DNA from: Bradyrhizobium sp. BR13661
GTDB taxonomy: Bacteria > Pseudomonadota > Alphaproteobacteria > Rhizobiales > Xanthobacteraceae
Direction: 5' to 3'
Length of the DNA: 64,000 bases
Assembly: GCF_029892425.1 (NCBI RefSeq)
Contig: NZ_JARXWB010000022.1
Coordinates: 62,001 to 126,000, forward strand
Both the position numbers and the translations under genes were made by a program. Below the pieces are notes generated by a model. That model did no database searches and was not told where the DNA came from. It was given only the letters and a program-made list of their open reading frames with translations. Shown piece after piece: positions 54,001 through 63,443 of this stretch. How positions within the stretch are numbered: position 1 is the stretch's first letter; every line of letters starts with the position of its first letter.

Positions 54001-55911
54001 ATGAACGTCGAATCTCCCCGCAAGCCGCTCGACCTCGGCTCGGCCATCGCGGAAGCGGACATCCGCTGCCTCCTTATGGTGCTGGTGCACATGACCGGCG
54101 ACGAGCGCTGGCTGGAGCCGCCCTATCTGCCCAAACGCGACATCCGCCTCATCCCCGATCCCGAGGCCGGCGTACCCCGCGAGATCCAGGACGAGATCCG
54201 CGCCGCCGTGGTCAGGCTGTTTGCCGACATCACGCCCAGACCTGTCATCGCCGATCCCGGCGAAGAGCTGTTGCTCAAGATGATGCGCGCCTGTCTCGGT
54301 GAGAACGTCGCGCCCGAATACGCGCCGCTGATGCGCGAGGAGATGGGCTTTGTCTCGCGCGTGGCGCGCTGGACCAAGCGGCCTACGGACGACAAGCTTG
54401 CCGCACAGCATGTCCTCATCGTCGGCGCCGGCGTCTGCGCCATCGCGCTGGCCGTGGCGCTCGGCCATCTCGGCATCCCCTATACCATCGTCGAGAAGAA
54501 CGCCGAGCTCGGCGGCACCTGGTGGATCAACCGCTATCCCGGCTGCGGCGTCGATACGCCAAATCACTCCTATTCGTATTCGTTCGGCTCGGGCAATGCG
54601 TGGACGCGCTATTTCTGCCAGCGCGAGGAATTGCTCGGTTACCTCAAGAAGGTCGCGGACGAGTACGGCATCCGCAAGCATCTGCGCGTCGACACCGATC
54701 TGACGGCGTCGCACTGGGACGACGGCAAGCGGCGCTGGATCTCGACGCTGAAGACGAAGAACGGCGAAGAGATCTTTGAATCCACCGCGCTGGTCTCGGC
54801 CATCGGCCAGCTCAACGATCCCTCGCGCACGCATTTCAAGGGCGAAGAGGATTTCAACGGCACGATCCTGCACTCGGCGCTGTGGTCTGATAGCATCAAG
54901 CTCGACGGCAAGCATGTCGCCGTAATCGGCACCGGCGCAACCTCGATGCAGCTTGTGCCGACGATCGCCGGGCGCGTTGCTTCCGTCACGGTCTACCAGC
55001 GCAGCGCGCAATGGGCGCGGCCGGTGAAGGGCTACGCCGATCCCATCACCGAAGGCGCTCGCTGGCTGCTCGCGCATCTGCCGTTCTACGTGCAGTGGTA
55101 TCGCTTCAACATGTTCTGGCGCTATGGCGACGGATTGCTGCCGTTCCTGCGCAAGGATCCGGCCTGGCCGCATCCCGAGCGCGCCGTCAACAAGGGCAAC
55201 GACCGGCATCGCCAGGAATTGACCGACTTCATCCTGACCGAGCTAAAGGACCGGCCGGACCTGATCGAAAAATGCGTGCCGACCTATCCGCCCTACGGCA
55301 AACGCATCCTGCTCGACAACAACTGGTTCAAAACTTTGACGCGCGACAACGTCGAGCTCGTCACCAACACGATCGACCATTTTGACGAAAGCGGCATCGT
55401 CACCGCCGACGGAAAGCACCGGCCCGCCGACATCATTGTCGTTGCCACCGGCTTCAAGGTCACCGAGATGGCCGCGCGCCTCAATATCAGCGGCCGCGAC
55501 GGCAAGAATTTGCGCGAGGCCTGGGCCAATGACAATCCGACCGCCTTCCTCGGCCTCACCGTTCCCGACTTTCCCAACTTCTTCTGCATGCTCGGGCCGA
55601 ATTCAGGCCCGGCGCATGGCGGCAGCGTCATCTTCCAGTCGGAGTGCCAGAGCCGCTACATCTCCGCCTGCCTCGCCAACATGATCGAGCACGACATCGT
55701 CGCGATCGACGTCCGCCCGGAGGTGCTCGATGACTACGTTCGCAAAGTCGATGCCGAGCACGAGGCGATGATCTGGACCCATCCGGGCATGAGCACCTAC
55801 TACCGCAACGCAAGCGGCCGCGTATTCTCGGCGATGCCGTGGCGCTTCGTGGACTACTGGCGCATGACGCATGATCCCGACATGCGGCAGTACAGATTGA
55901 TGAAGGCGTAG
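54001..55911 (+). CDS. Flavin-containing monooxygenase, Baeyer-Villiger type (4-hydroxyacetophenone monooxygenase-like)
   Basis: The 636-residue enzyme has an FAD-binding motif GAGVCA (142-147) and an NADPH motif GTGATS (310-315). Between them is a Baeyer-Villiger fingerprint F285-x-G287-x3-H291-x3-W295. The usual final Pro/Asp of the fingerprint is Ser. A 135-residue N-terminal helical extension precedes the FAD domain, as in the 4-hydroxyacetophenone monooxygenase branch. It would insert oxygen next to a ketone with NADPH and O2; the ketone is unknown. No ester hydrolase is adjacent, so the product would be processed elsewhere. Confidence 0.88.
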   Translation: MNVESPRKPLDLGSAIAEADIRCLLMVLVHMTGDERWLEPPYLPKRDIRLIPDPEAGVPREIQDEIRAAVVRLFADITPRPVIADPGEELLLKMMRACLGENVAPEYAPLMREEMGFVSRVARWTKRPTDDKLAAQHVLIVGAGVCAIALAVALGHLGIPYTIVEKNAELGGTWWINRYPGCGVDTPNHSYSYSFGSGNAWTRYFCQREELLGYLKKVADEYGIRKHLRVDTDLTASHWDDGKRRWISTLKTKNGEEIFESTALVSAIGQLNDPSRTHFKGEEDFNGTILHSALWSDSIKLDGKHVAVIGTGATSMQLVPTIAGRVASVTVYQRSAQWARPVKGYADPITEGARWLLAHLPFYVQWYRFNMFWRYGDGLLPFLRKDPAWPHPERAVNKGNDRHRQELTDFILTELKDRPDLIEKCVPTYPPYGKRILLDNNWFKTLTRDNVELVTNTIDHFDESGIVTADGKHRPADIIVVATGFKVTEMAARLNISGRDGKNLREAWANDNPTAFLGLTVPDFPNFFCMLGPNSGPAHGGSVIFQSECQSRYISACLANMIEHDIVAIDVRPEVLDDYVRKVDAEHEAMIWTHPGMSTYYRNASGRVFSAMPWRFVDYWRMTHDPDMRQYRLMKA

Positions 55912-55922
55912 ACCTCGCGACT

Positions 55923-57038
55923 CTAAGCCGCCAGCCCGCTACTGACAGGCGCGAATTCCATCCCGAGACTCTCCGCCACCGCCTTGTTGGTGATGCGACC
56001 GCGATGCACGTTGAGCCCATTGCGCAAATGGGGATTTTCCAGCACCGCGGCAAAACCCTTGTTCGCCAGCATCAGGCCGAACGGGAGCGTCGCATTGTTC
56101 AGCGCCTGGCTCGATGTCACCGGCACCGCGCCCGGCATGTTCGCAACGCAATAGTGCACGACCCCGTCGACCTCGTAGGTCGGGTCGGCATGTGTCGTCG
56201 CGTGCGAACTCTCGAAGCAGCCGCCCTGGTCGATGGCGACGTCGACGAGGACTGCGCCCGGCCGCATCGATTTCAGCATCGCTCGCGTGACGAGTTTTGG
56301 TGCGCTCGCGCCGGGCACCAGGACCGCACCGATCACGACATCGGCGGCAAACACCTCGTCTTCGACAGATTCGATCGTGGAGAAGCGGGTCCGAACTCGT
56401 CCGGCAAAGAGATCATCGAGCTCGCGCAAGCGCGGAATCGAGCGGTCGATCACGGTAACCTCCGCGCCGAGGCCCGCGGCCATGCGCGCGGCCTGCGTTC
56501 CGACCACGCCGCCCCCCAGCACGACGACGCGCGCCGGCTGCACGCCGGGCACTCCACCGAGCAGCAATCCACGACCGCCAGCCGAGCGCTTGAGCGCGGC
56601 GCCGGCGGCCTCGATGGCGAGGCGGCCGGCGACTTCGCTCATCGGCGCCAGCAGGGGGAGGTGACCGGCGGCGTCGGTGACCGTTTCATAGGCGATCGCT
56701 GTGCAGCCGGACTCAAGAAGGCCCTTGGCCTGCTCGGGATCCGGCGCGAGATGCAGGTAAGTAAACAGGATCTGGCTTTCGCGGAGCTGGGCCCATTCGC
56801 TCTTCTGCGGCTCCTTCACCTTCACGATCATGTCGCAGCTGGCGAAGATGTCACGCGCACTCGCGGCAGTGGAGGCCCCTGCCCGCTGGTACACTTCGTC
56901 GGACGCGCCAATGCCACTGCCGGCGCCGGTCTCGACCGTCACCTGATGCCCGGCTGCGACATATTCGCGGACGGCCCCCGGGGTGAGCCCGACGCGATAT
57001 TCCTGGACCTTGATCTCTTTGGGCACACCGATGCGCAT
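55923..57038 (-). CDS. ald: Alanine dehydrogenase
   Basis: The 371-residue enzyme begins MRIGVPKEIKVQEYRVGLTP. It has the nucleotide loop VVVLGGGVVGTQAARMAAGL, the active-site His of FTYLHLAPD, Lys of IVKVKEPQ, and the C-terminal VTSSQALNNATLPFGLMLAN block. It interconverts alanine and pyruvate with NAD+. Its stop is 11 bp from the convergent monooxygenase stop. It is divergent from an Lrp-type regulator, the usual alanine-responsive pairing (AldR). Confidence 0.95.
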   Translation of the reverse strand: MRIGVPKEIKVQEYRVGLTPGAVREYVAAGHQVTVETGAGSGIGASDEVYQRAGASTAASARDIFASCDMIVKVKEPQKSEWAQLRESQILFTYLHLAPDPEQAKGLLESGCTAIAYETVTDAAGHLPLLAPMSEVAGRLAIEAAGAALKRSAGGRGLLLGGVPGVQPARVVVLGGGVVGTQAARMAAGLGAEVTVIDRSIPRLRELDDLFAGRVRTRFSTIESVEDEVFAADVVIGAVLVPGASAPKLVTRAMLKSMRPGAVLVDVAIDQGGCFESSHATTHADPTYEVDGVVHYCVANMPGAVPVTSSQALNNATLPFGLMLANKGFAAVLENPHLRNGLNVHRGRITNKAVAESLGMEFAPVSSGLAA

Positions 57039-57094
57039 CCTGGTCTCCTTTTTGATTCACCCTGAGATCGTAGCGACGCAGGCAGTTTGGTTTC

Positions 57095-57652
57095 GTGCAA
57101 ATATCCGCTAGCTTCGGCCTCTCCGCGCCGGTTTCGGTCGCGGAAGTGCCCTTTCACGCCGGAATCGAAACCTTGGCCCTCGACCGCAAAGACCTCGCCA
57201 TTCTCGCGGAACTCACGACCAATGCGCGCGCCAGCCATACCGAGCTTGCCAACAAGGTTGGCTTGTCCAGTACGGCGCTGGCGCGGCGCCAGAAGACGCT
57301 GGAGGACGACGGCTACATCCGGGCCTATCAGGCCGTGCTGGACCTCGCTCAGTTCGGCCTCACCACGACAGTGCTGGTGCGCATTGCGTTGGAGAGCCAG
57401 AGCGACGAGGCGCTGAAGGCGTTCGAGGCGGAGGTGGTGAAATGCCCCTCGGTCGTCCGCTGCTTTCTGATGTCGGGCACCGACGACTACATCCTGATCG
57501 TGCTCGCCCGCGACATCCAGGATTTCGAACGCATCCACCGCACCGAGCTGTCGCGCCTGCCGCGCGTCGCGCGCGTGCAATCGAGTTTCGCGCTGCGCGA
57601 GGTCGTCAACCGCGCGGTGCCGACCGTGGTGTTCGGCGAAACGAAACGGTAG
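57095..57652 (+). CDS. Lrp/AsnC-family regulator, probable AldR
   Basis: The 185-residue regulator has a helix-turn-helix (ARASHTELANKVGLSSTALA) and a C-terminal RAM ligand domain (VVKCPSVVRCFLMSGTDDYI). It is longer than Lrp by about 25 N-terminal residues; an internal start before LALDRKDLAILAEL would give a normal length, so the GTG at 57095 is only one option. It is divergent from ald with a gap of about 56 bp, which supports control of alanine dehydrogenase by alanine. No ligand is proved by sequence. Confidence 0.9.
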   Translation: MQISASFGLSAPVSVAEVPFHAGIETLALDRKDLAILAELTTNARASHTELANKVGLSSTALARRQKTLEDDGYIRAYQAVLDLAQFGLTTTVLVRIALESQSDEALKAFEAEVVKCPSVVRCFLMSGTDDYILIVLARDIQDFERIHRTELSRLPRVARVQSSFALREVVNRAVPTVVFGETKR

Positions 57653-57743
57653 GAGCACTACCTGCGCCCAATTGCCGCCTCTGTCATATAACTGTCACTG
57701 AATGTGCAGAGACCTGTCCGTCTCCGCATATTCGGGACAAGCC

Positions 57744-60101
57744 ATGGACTATTTCAAGCGCTTCAACTTCCTGTTCGCCGCACCTGTGTTCGACGCCGAC
57801 GACCTCGAAGGCGTCCGCTTCAACCAGATCATCGAGGAAATCCAGCGCTCCGGCTTCGAGGTGGTCCGGGCCCGCAAGCTGGAGGACGCCGAGATTGCCG
57901 TGCAGACCGATGCCGCGATCGGTTGCATGGTGGTGGATTGGGGCAAGAAAGGGCTCGAGGGCAAGACCTCGGCGCTGATCAACCTGATGCGGCGCCGCGG
58001 TCTCGACTTCCCGATCATCCTGCTGATCCGACGCAAGCGCTTCGAAGATTTGCCGGTCGAACTGCTCGACTTCATCGATGGCTATGTCTTCCTGTCCGAA
58101 GAGACCCCGCCCTTCATCGCCAAGAACCTGATCAGCCGGCTGAAACAATATGCCGAGACGCTGAAAACGCCGTTCTTCGGTGCGCTCGTCGACTACGCCG
58201 AGGAAGGCAACCAGCTCTGGACTTGCCCGGGCCACAATGGCGGCGTGTTCTACAACCGCAGCCCGATCGGCCGGGTCTTCGTCGAGCATCTCGGCGAATC
58301 CGTCTTCCGCGACGATCTCGACAATTCCGTGCTCGATCTCGGTGACCTCCTCACCCATGAAGGCCCCGCGCTGAAAGCGCAGAAGGAAGCCGCGCAGATC
58401 TTTGGCGCGGAAAAAACCTATTTCGTGCTCAACGGCACTTCGACCTCGAACAAGGTCGCGCTCGGCGCTCTCGTCACCGACGGCGACCTGGTGCTGTTCG
58501 ACCGCAACAATCACAAGGCCGCCCATCACGGCGCGCTGATGATCGGCGGCGGCATCCCCGTCTATGTGCCGACCATTCGCAACGCCTGGGGCCTGATCGG
58601 TCCGATGCGTTGGGATCTGCTCGACGAGAAGGCCCTGCGCGAGGCAATCCGCAATCACCCGTTGGTGACGGACAAGGACGCCTGGCGCAAGGAACGGCCG
58701 TTCCGCGTCGCCGTGGTCGAGCAATGCACCTATGACGGCACGATCCACAACGCTGAAATGATCCTGAAGCGCATTGGTCACCTCTGCGAGTACATTCTGT
58801 TCGACGAGGCCTGGGCCGGCTTCATGAAATTTCACCCGCTCTATGCAGGTCGCTTCGCGATGGGCCTTGCCAACCTTCCGCCGGAAGCGCCGGGGATTAT
58901 CGCGACGCAATCAACCCACAAGCAGCTTGCGAGTTTTTCGCAGGCATCGCAGATCCACATCAAGGACCGCCACATCCGCGGCCAGAAGCGGCGCGTCGAA
59001 CATCGCCGCTTCAACGAAAGCTTCATGCAGCACGCCTCGACCTCTCCCTTCTACCCCCTCTTCGCGTCACTGGATGTCGGTGCGCAGATGATGAAGGGGC
59101 GATCGGGCGAGGTGCTCTGGGACGATACAATTCGCCTCGGCATTGAGTTGCGCAAAAAAATCCGCGCAATGCGCCGGGAGTTTGAGGAGAAGGAGCAAAA
59201 TCCCGACCGTCGCTGGTTCTTCGAGCCCTTCGTTCCCGATCGCGTCGCCATTTCCGACGTCAGCCGCCCCGGTGGCACGCACAATGTCGCCTGGGAAACG
59301 CTGTCGACCGACGAACTCGCCACCAATCCAGCGCTGTGGCACCTCTCGCCCGACAGCAATTGGCACGGCTTCCCCGGCATGGCCGAGGGCTTTGCCATGA
59401 CCGATCCGAACAAGCTGACGCTGCTCACCCCCGGCTTCGACCGCGCCACCGGCGCCTATGCCGAGCACGGCATCCCCGCGCCGGTCGTCGCGCAATACCT
59501 GCGCGAAAACCGTATCGTGCCCGAAAAGAACGACCTCAACTCCCTGCTCTTCCTGCTCACGCCCGGCGTCGAGGCGAGCAAAGCCGGCACGCTGATATCA
59601 GGCCTCGTTGCCTTCAAGAAGCTGCATGACGACAACGCTCTCTTGGCCGACGCCATCCCGGAATTCTACCAGCGGCGGCAGGGGCGCTATGCCGGCGTGC
59701 GGCTGCGCGACCTCTGCGGCGAGATGCACCGCTTTTTCCGCTCCGCCGATGTCAGTGCGCTCCAGGCGCGGCAGTTCATGCCCGAGCACATGCCCGAGAT
59801 CGCAATGTCACCGCGCGATGCTGCGCGCTATCTGTTCAAGAACGACGTCGACTATCTGCCGATCGAGGCGGTCGCCGGCCGCATCGCCACCACGCCCTTC
59901 GTGGTCTATCCGCCCGGGATTGCCACCATCGTCCCCGGCGAGCGGCTGACGGAACGCGCCAAGCCCATGGTGGACTATCTCAAGATGTTCGAGACCTGCT
60001 TCAATACGTTCCCGGGCTTCGATGTGGAAATCCAGGGCGTCTACAAGGAAGTCGATGCCAAGGGTCGCATCGGGCTCTATACCTATGTCGTCACTGAGTA
60101 G
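57744..60101 (+). CDS. Orn/Lys/Arg decarboxylase, fold type I
   Basis: The 785-residue cytoplasmic enzyme has an N-terminal wing domain (receiver-like, about 1-130), a PLP domain with TCPGHNGGVFYN and the Schiff-base Lys393 in ATQSTHKQLASF, and a C-terminal domain with the FDVEIQGVY block. The length fits the inducible bacterial ornithine, lysine or arginine decarboxylases; residues do not settle which. ATG 57744 (MDYFKRFNFLF) is chosen over an upstream in-frame ATG because the family begins there. It is followed six bases later by an acetyltransferase gene. Confidence 0.9.
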   Translation: MDYFKRFNFLFAAPVFDADDLEGVRFNQIIEEIQRSGFEVVRARKLEDAEIAVQTDAAIGCMVVDWGKKGLEGKTSALINLMRRRGLDFPIILLIRRKRFEDLPVELLDFIDGYVFLSEETPPFIAKNLISRLKQYAETLKTPFFGALVDYAEEGNQLWTCPGHNGGVFYNRSPIGRVFVEHLGESVFRDDLDNSVLDLGDLLTHEGPALKAQKEAAQIFGAEKTYFVLNGTSTSNKVALGALVTDGDLVLFDRNNHKAAHHGALMIGGGIPVYVPTIRNAWGLIGPMRWDLLDEKALREAIRNHPLVTDKDAWRKERPFRVAVVEQCTYDGTIHNAEMILKRIGHLCEYILFDEAWAGFMKFHPLYAGRFAMGLANLPPEAPGIIATQSTHKQLASFSQASQIHIKDRHIRGQKRRVEHRRFNESFMQHASTSPFYPLFASLDVGAQMMKGRSGEVLWDDTIRLGIELRKKIRAMRREFEEKEQNPDRRWFFEPFVPDRVAISDVSRPGGTHNVAWETLSTDELATNPALWHLSPDSNWHGFPGMAEGFAMTDPNKLTLLTPGFDRATGAYAEHGIPAPVVAQYLRENRIVPEKNDLNSLLFLLTPGVEASKAGTLISGLVAFKKLHDDNALLADAIPEFYQRRQGRYAGVRLRDLCGEMHRFFRSADVSALQARQFMPEHMPEIAMSPRDAARYLFKNDVDYLPIEAVAGRIATTPFVVYPPGIATIVPGERLTERAKPMVDYLKMFETCFNTFPGFDVEIQGVYKEVDAKGRIGLYTYVVTE

Positions 60102-60107
60102 GTGCCG

Positions 60108-60686
60108 ATGAACAAAACAGCAGTAGCGCGTTCAGATGACGAACCGGTCGTGATCCGGGCGTCACGCGAGAGCGATGTCGAGGCGATGATGGCGATCTAT
60201 CGTCATCACGTCCGCAATGGCGTGCCGCGCGATGTCGAGGGAACCGGCGCGCCGGAGCCGAACGATCTGCGCGACCGGCGCAAGAATTTGAAGCAGACCC
60301 GCCTTCCACATCTGGTCGCGACGTATCGCGGCGAGGTCGTCGGCTATGCCTATGCGGTGCTGTTTCGCAAGCGACCGGCCTATCGCTATACGGCCAAGCA
60401 CTCGATCTACGTCCATCACGAGCATCTCGGCCGCGGCGTCGGACGGCTGCTCCTTCAGGAATTGATCGATGCCTGCGCGGCGACCGGATTCCGCCAGATG
60501 ATCGGCTATATCGATGCCGACAACGCGCCCTCGCTGGCGCTGCACGAGAAGTTCGGATTTGCGCGCGTCGGCCTGCTCTGCGGCGTGGCTTACCGGCACG
60601 GCCGCTGGTCTGATACCGCCATGGTGCAGCGCTCGCTCGGCGCCGGCGTCACCGCGCCGCCACCTGTCGCAGCACCGGGCCGCTGA
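60108..60686 (+). CDS. GNAT-family N-acetyltransferase (phosphinothricin acetyltransferase-like)
   Basis: The 192-residue enzyme has the acetyl-CoA loop HLGRGVGRLLLQELI. The flanking strands HSIYVHHE, GFRQMIGYIDADNAPSLALHEKFGFARVG and GRWSDTAMVQRSLG are those of the Pat/Bar-like branch. Its ATG is six bases after the decarboxylase stop and a GTG overlaps the gap (60102), so the two are probably co-translated. A role acetylating an amine or amino-acid analogue, perhaps a product of the decarboxylase, is possible. No signal peptide is seen. Confidence 0.88.
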   Translation: MNKTAVARSDDEPVVIRASRESDVEAMMAIYRHHVRNGVPRDVEGTGAPEPNDLRDRRKNLKQTRLPHLVATYRGEVVGYAYAVLFRKRPAYRYTAKHSIYVHHEHLGRGVGRLLLQELIDACAATGFRQMIGYIDADNAPSLALHEKFGFARVGLLCGVAYRHGRWSDTAMVQRSLGAGVTAPPPVAAPGR

Positions 60687-60689
60687 GCC

Positions 60690-60902
60690 TTACGAGGGAA
60701 AGTCAGCTGGTTTGACCTGGATGCGGTCGGCATGCAACGACCAATGATGCAACGCCTGGTCCTTGCAAAACTTCGCTTTCGCCCGCTCCCTGGCTTCGTC
60801 CTCGTCGGCGGCGTCGATCTCAAGCGTGCCCTGGCAGATTTCGCTCTGCCGGCCGTACTGGCCGAGCACGTCCTTCATGAACGTGACGACATAAGTTGAC
60901 AT
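60690..60902 (-). CDS. Small conserved hypothetical protein
   Basis: The 70-residue protein begins MSTYVVTFMKDVLGQYGRQS. It has a compact alpha/beta pattern with an acidic helix (DAADEDEARERAKAKF) and ends IQVKPADFPS. A perfect AGGAGG sits four bases before the ATG, favouring 60902 over an ATG eight codons upstream. It ends three bases from the stop of the acetyltransferase gene on the opposite strand. Function unknown. Confidence 0.7.
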   Translation of the reverse strand: MSTYVVTFMKDVLGQYGRQSEICQGTLEIDAADEDEARERAKAKFCKDQALHHWSLHADRIQVKPADFPS

Positions 60903-61019
60903 GGGACCTCCTGCTACCGCCGGCACTCTAGTCCCATTTAGGGCAGATGAGGGAGGGAGATTTTGACGCGGATCAAGGCCTGGGGAAGTTCCCGCTGCTC
61001 ATTTGGGCGACACCAGCCA

Positions 61020-61469
61020 TCACGTCGTGATGTCGAGCAGGGTCTTTTCCGTCTCGGAATAGGCTTGAATGACCTTCGCATTGGCGATGTAGCTGTACTT
61101 CGCGGTCGCCAGCTGAACGAATTGGTCAGCGAGATCGACGTTCGGCGTCGCGACCATGCCGTCCTGGTTTGCGAACGAAGCGCTCGGGTCATATTGCGCG
61201 GTATAGCTCGGCGACACCGTCGACACGGTTGCGCTCGTGCCCCCCTGCGTCGAACCGCTCGATTGGTCGAGCTGATCGACGCGCAGCGGTACATAAGCCG
61301 CGGGATCAATTGAATTCGTGTTCGAACTTCCAGCGCTGGTCGATGTGCTCGATCCATCTGACGCAGGGAGCGGGCCGGTCGTGCGAACATTTGCAATGTT
61401 GCTCGCGGCCACGTTCGCACGCAAGCTCGCCGCGGAAAGTCCTGACGTCGCAATCGAGAGTATGCTCAT
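61020..61469 (-). CDS. Flagellar rod (FlgC-like) protein, isolated copy
   Basis: The 149-residue protein begins MSILSIATSGLSAASLRANV and continues SNIANVRT, the N-terminal amphipathic rod/hook motif. It ends with NVDLADQFVQLATAKYSYIA and a conserved helix to the C-terminus. The middle is a Ser/Gly/Thr-rich low-complexity stretch. Size and ends match FlgC and related rod proteins. No other flagellar gene lies within the window, so it may be a stray paralogue or serve a different rod-like structure. AGGGG precedes the ATG. Confidence 0.75.
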   Translation of the reverse strand: MSILSIATSGLSAASLRANVAASNIANVRTTGPLPASDGSSTSTSAGSSNTNSIDPAAYVPLRVDQLDQSSGSTQGGTSATVSTVSPSYTAQYDPSASFANQDGMVATPNVDLADQFVQLATAKYSYIANAKVIQAYSETEKTLLDITT

Positions 61470-61584
61470 GACCCCTGATCTACAGGACAAGTCATACACG
61501 TTCCCTCATAACATCAGTAAAATCCGTCGCTTTCTGTGCTCCTCCTCGTAACCAACGTCCGGAGCGCGATCAGACCTCGCGCCT

Positions 61585-62634
61585 CTACCCCGGCGTGACG
61601 CCAAAGGCCTGCCTGAAGCGCTCGGCATAAACGGGCCAGACCTCGGGATTGATGATGCGCGGCGGCCGCTTGCCGTCGAGCGTCTCCAGCACCTGCTCGG
61701 CGGCGATACGGCCCATGTTCTGGCGCGCCTCGACGGTCACGCCCGCGGTGTGCGGGCTCGCCAGAACATTATCGAATTGCAGCAGCGGATGCTCCGGCGG
61801 CGGCGGCTCCTTGGACCAGACATCGAGGCCGGCGCCCGCGATGCGCTTGTCGCGCAGCGCCCCCAGCAGCGCGTCCTCGTCGTGGATGAAGCCGCGCGCC
61901 GTGGTGATGAAATAGGCGTGCGGCTGCATCAGGCCGAATTCGCGCGTGCTGATCATGTTGCGGCTGCCCTTGTTGAGCGGACAGGAGATCGAGACGAAAT
62001 CGGCGCGGCGCAGCAGCTCGTCGAGCTCGACCTTCGCGCCGCCCCGCTCGGCCATCACCTCTTTCGAGAGATACGGGTCGTAGGCCAGCACCTTCATGCC
62101 GAACAGGCCCTTGCACAGCGCGGCGATGCGGCGCCCGACATTGCCAAGACCAATGATGCCGATGGTCTTGTGCTCGATCTCGTTGCCGACGAGATCGTTG
62201 CGGTTGACGTTGGACTCCCGCCGCAGCTTTCGGTCGGACTGGATGATCCGCTTGGACAGCGTCAACATCATCGCCAGCGCGTGCTCGGCGACTGAATGCG
62301 CGTTGCCGCCGGACTGATTGACAACCAGCACGCCGGCATCGGTACAGGCCTCCACGTCGACAGGATCGAACCCGGCGCCGTTGCTGGAGACCAGCAGCAG
62401 GTTCGGCGTGCGCTTCAGGAAGGCCGCATCGACATGGAAATGCGAGGCCAGTTCGTCGCGGGCGGCGCCGATCTGGTAGACATGAGCCGCGCTGAGGATC
62501 GGGGCGTAAAAATCCTCGGGGCTCTCGTTCTCGATGCGGTCGAGCCGGACGTCGGGTCGCGCCTTCAGGATGTCGACATAGATCGGGTTGGCCAGATATT
62601 TGACGTAGAAGACGCGCTTGCTGTTGACCGACAT
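61585..62634 (-). CDS. D-isomer-specific 2-hydroxyacid dehydrogenase
   Basis: The 349-residue protein has the NAD-binding motif IGIIGLGNVGRRIAALC, the Arg of TTARGFIHDEDALLGAL, Glu in the GLDVWSKEPPP region and catalytic His in LASPHTAGVTVEA. ATG 62634 is preferred over one 20 codons upstream. It should reduce a 2-ketoacid or oxidise a D-2-hydroxyacid. It is divergent from a two-subunit ThDP decarboxylase, so the two may act on the same ketoacid. Confidence 0.88.
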   Translation of the reverse strand: MSVNSKRVFYVKYLANPIYVDILKARPDVRLDRIENESPEDFYAPILSAAHVYQIGAARDELASHFHVDAAFLKRTPNLLLVSSNGAGFDPVDVEACTDAGVLVVNQSGGNAHSVAEHALAMMLTLSKRIIQSDRKLRRESNVNRNDLVGNEIEHKTIGIIGLGNVGRRIAALCKGLFGMKVLAYDPYLSKEVMAERGGAKVELDELLRRADFVSISCPLNKGSRNMISTREFGLMQPHAYFITTARGFIHDEDALLGALRDKRIAGAGLDVWSKEPPPPEHPLLQFDNVLASPHTAGVTVEARQNMGRIAAEQVLETLDGKRPPRIINPEVWPVYAERFRQAFGVTPG

Positions 62635-62876
62635 CAGGATCCTTCCGGCTCTCTTACGGAGACCCGCAAGGTCAGCGCAATGCGCGCCCCACACCTAACG
62701 TCCCTCCCGTTTTCTCATTATGCCGCTTATGGCATGGCGGTGCCGGCCAAGGCAGGCCGTCTGGCGCAGATCACGGTGCCGGCCCGGACATGTTGACAAT
62801 CCCGCCCGCTCCGTCAAGTTCGGCGGACCACCGCGACGGACAAAGAAGAAACATGCGCGGCACAGGGGAGAACGCG

Positions 62877-63443
62877 ATGGCGATGGCGGAGCAGCAGACC
62901 TCGTTCGAGGCGGGACAGGCGGCTGGCGACAGAAGCTGGCATAGCATCGTCCTGCAAACCCTGAAGCGGAACGAGATCAACCTCATCCCTTATGTGCCCG
63001 ACCGCGTGCTGACGCCGCTGATCAGGAATTTGCACGCCGATCCCTTCTTCACGACCTTTGCGACAGCCCGCGAGGAAGAAGCCGTCGGCATCGTCTCCGG
63101 CGCCTGGATGGGCGGCCGGCGCGGCGCAGTGCTGATGCAGACCTCGGGCTTTGCGACACTCGCCAACACGCTCGCCTCGCTCGCTGTGCCCTACCAGATC
63201 CCGCTGATCATGTTCGTCTCCGAGCGCGGCACGCTCGGCGAGTTCAACTACGGCCAATCGCTGGTGTGCCGCACCATGCGCCCGGTGCTGGATTCGCTGG
63301 CGCTGGAGCACCACACCATCACCCGGCTGGACGAGCTCGAATTCATCGCCGACCGCTCGATCAAGCAGGCGGTGACGACCCAGGCGCCGGTGGCGCTGAT
63401 CCTCAACCCGCTGCTCACCGGCGGCAAGGTTTTCGACAAGTGA
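62877..63443 (+). CDS. ThDP-dependent decarboxylase, alpha subunit (sulfopyruvate/phosphonopyruvate decarboxylase-like)
   Basis: The 188-residue subunit is the PYR domain of a split ThDP enzyme. The activating Glu is in AREEEAVGIVSG, followed by MQTSGFATLANTLASL and PLIMFVSERGTLGEFN. This is the ComD-like arrangement. ATG 62877 with GGGGAGA upstream is chosen over earlier in-frame codons. The next gene starts within its stop (GTGA). The substrate may be sulfopyruvate, phosphonopyruvate or another 3-substituted pyruvate. Confidence 0.85.
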   Translation: MAMAEQQTSFEAGQAAGDRSWHSIVLQTLKRNEINLIPYVPDRVLTPLIRNLHADPFFTTFATAREEEAVGIVSGAWMGGRRGAVLMQTSGFATLANTLASLAVPYQIPLIMFVSERGTLGEFNYGQSLVCRTMRPVLDSLALEHHTITRLDELEFIADRSIKQAVTTQAPVALILNPLLTGGKVFDK

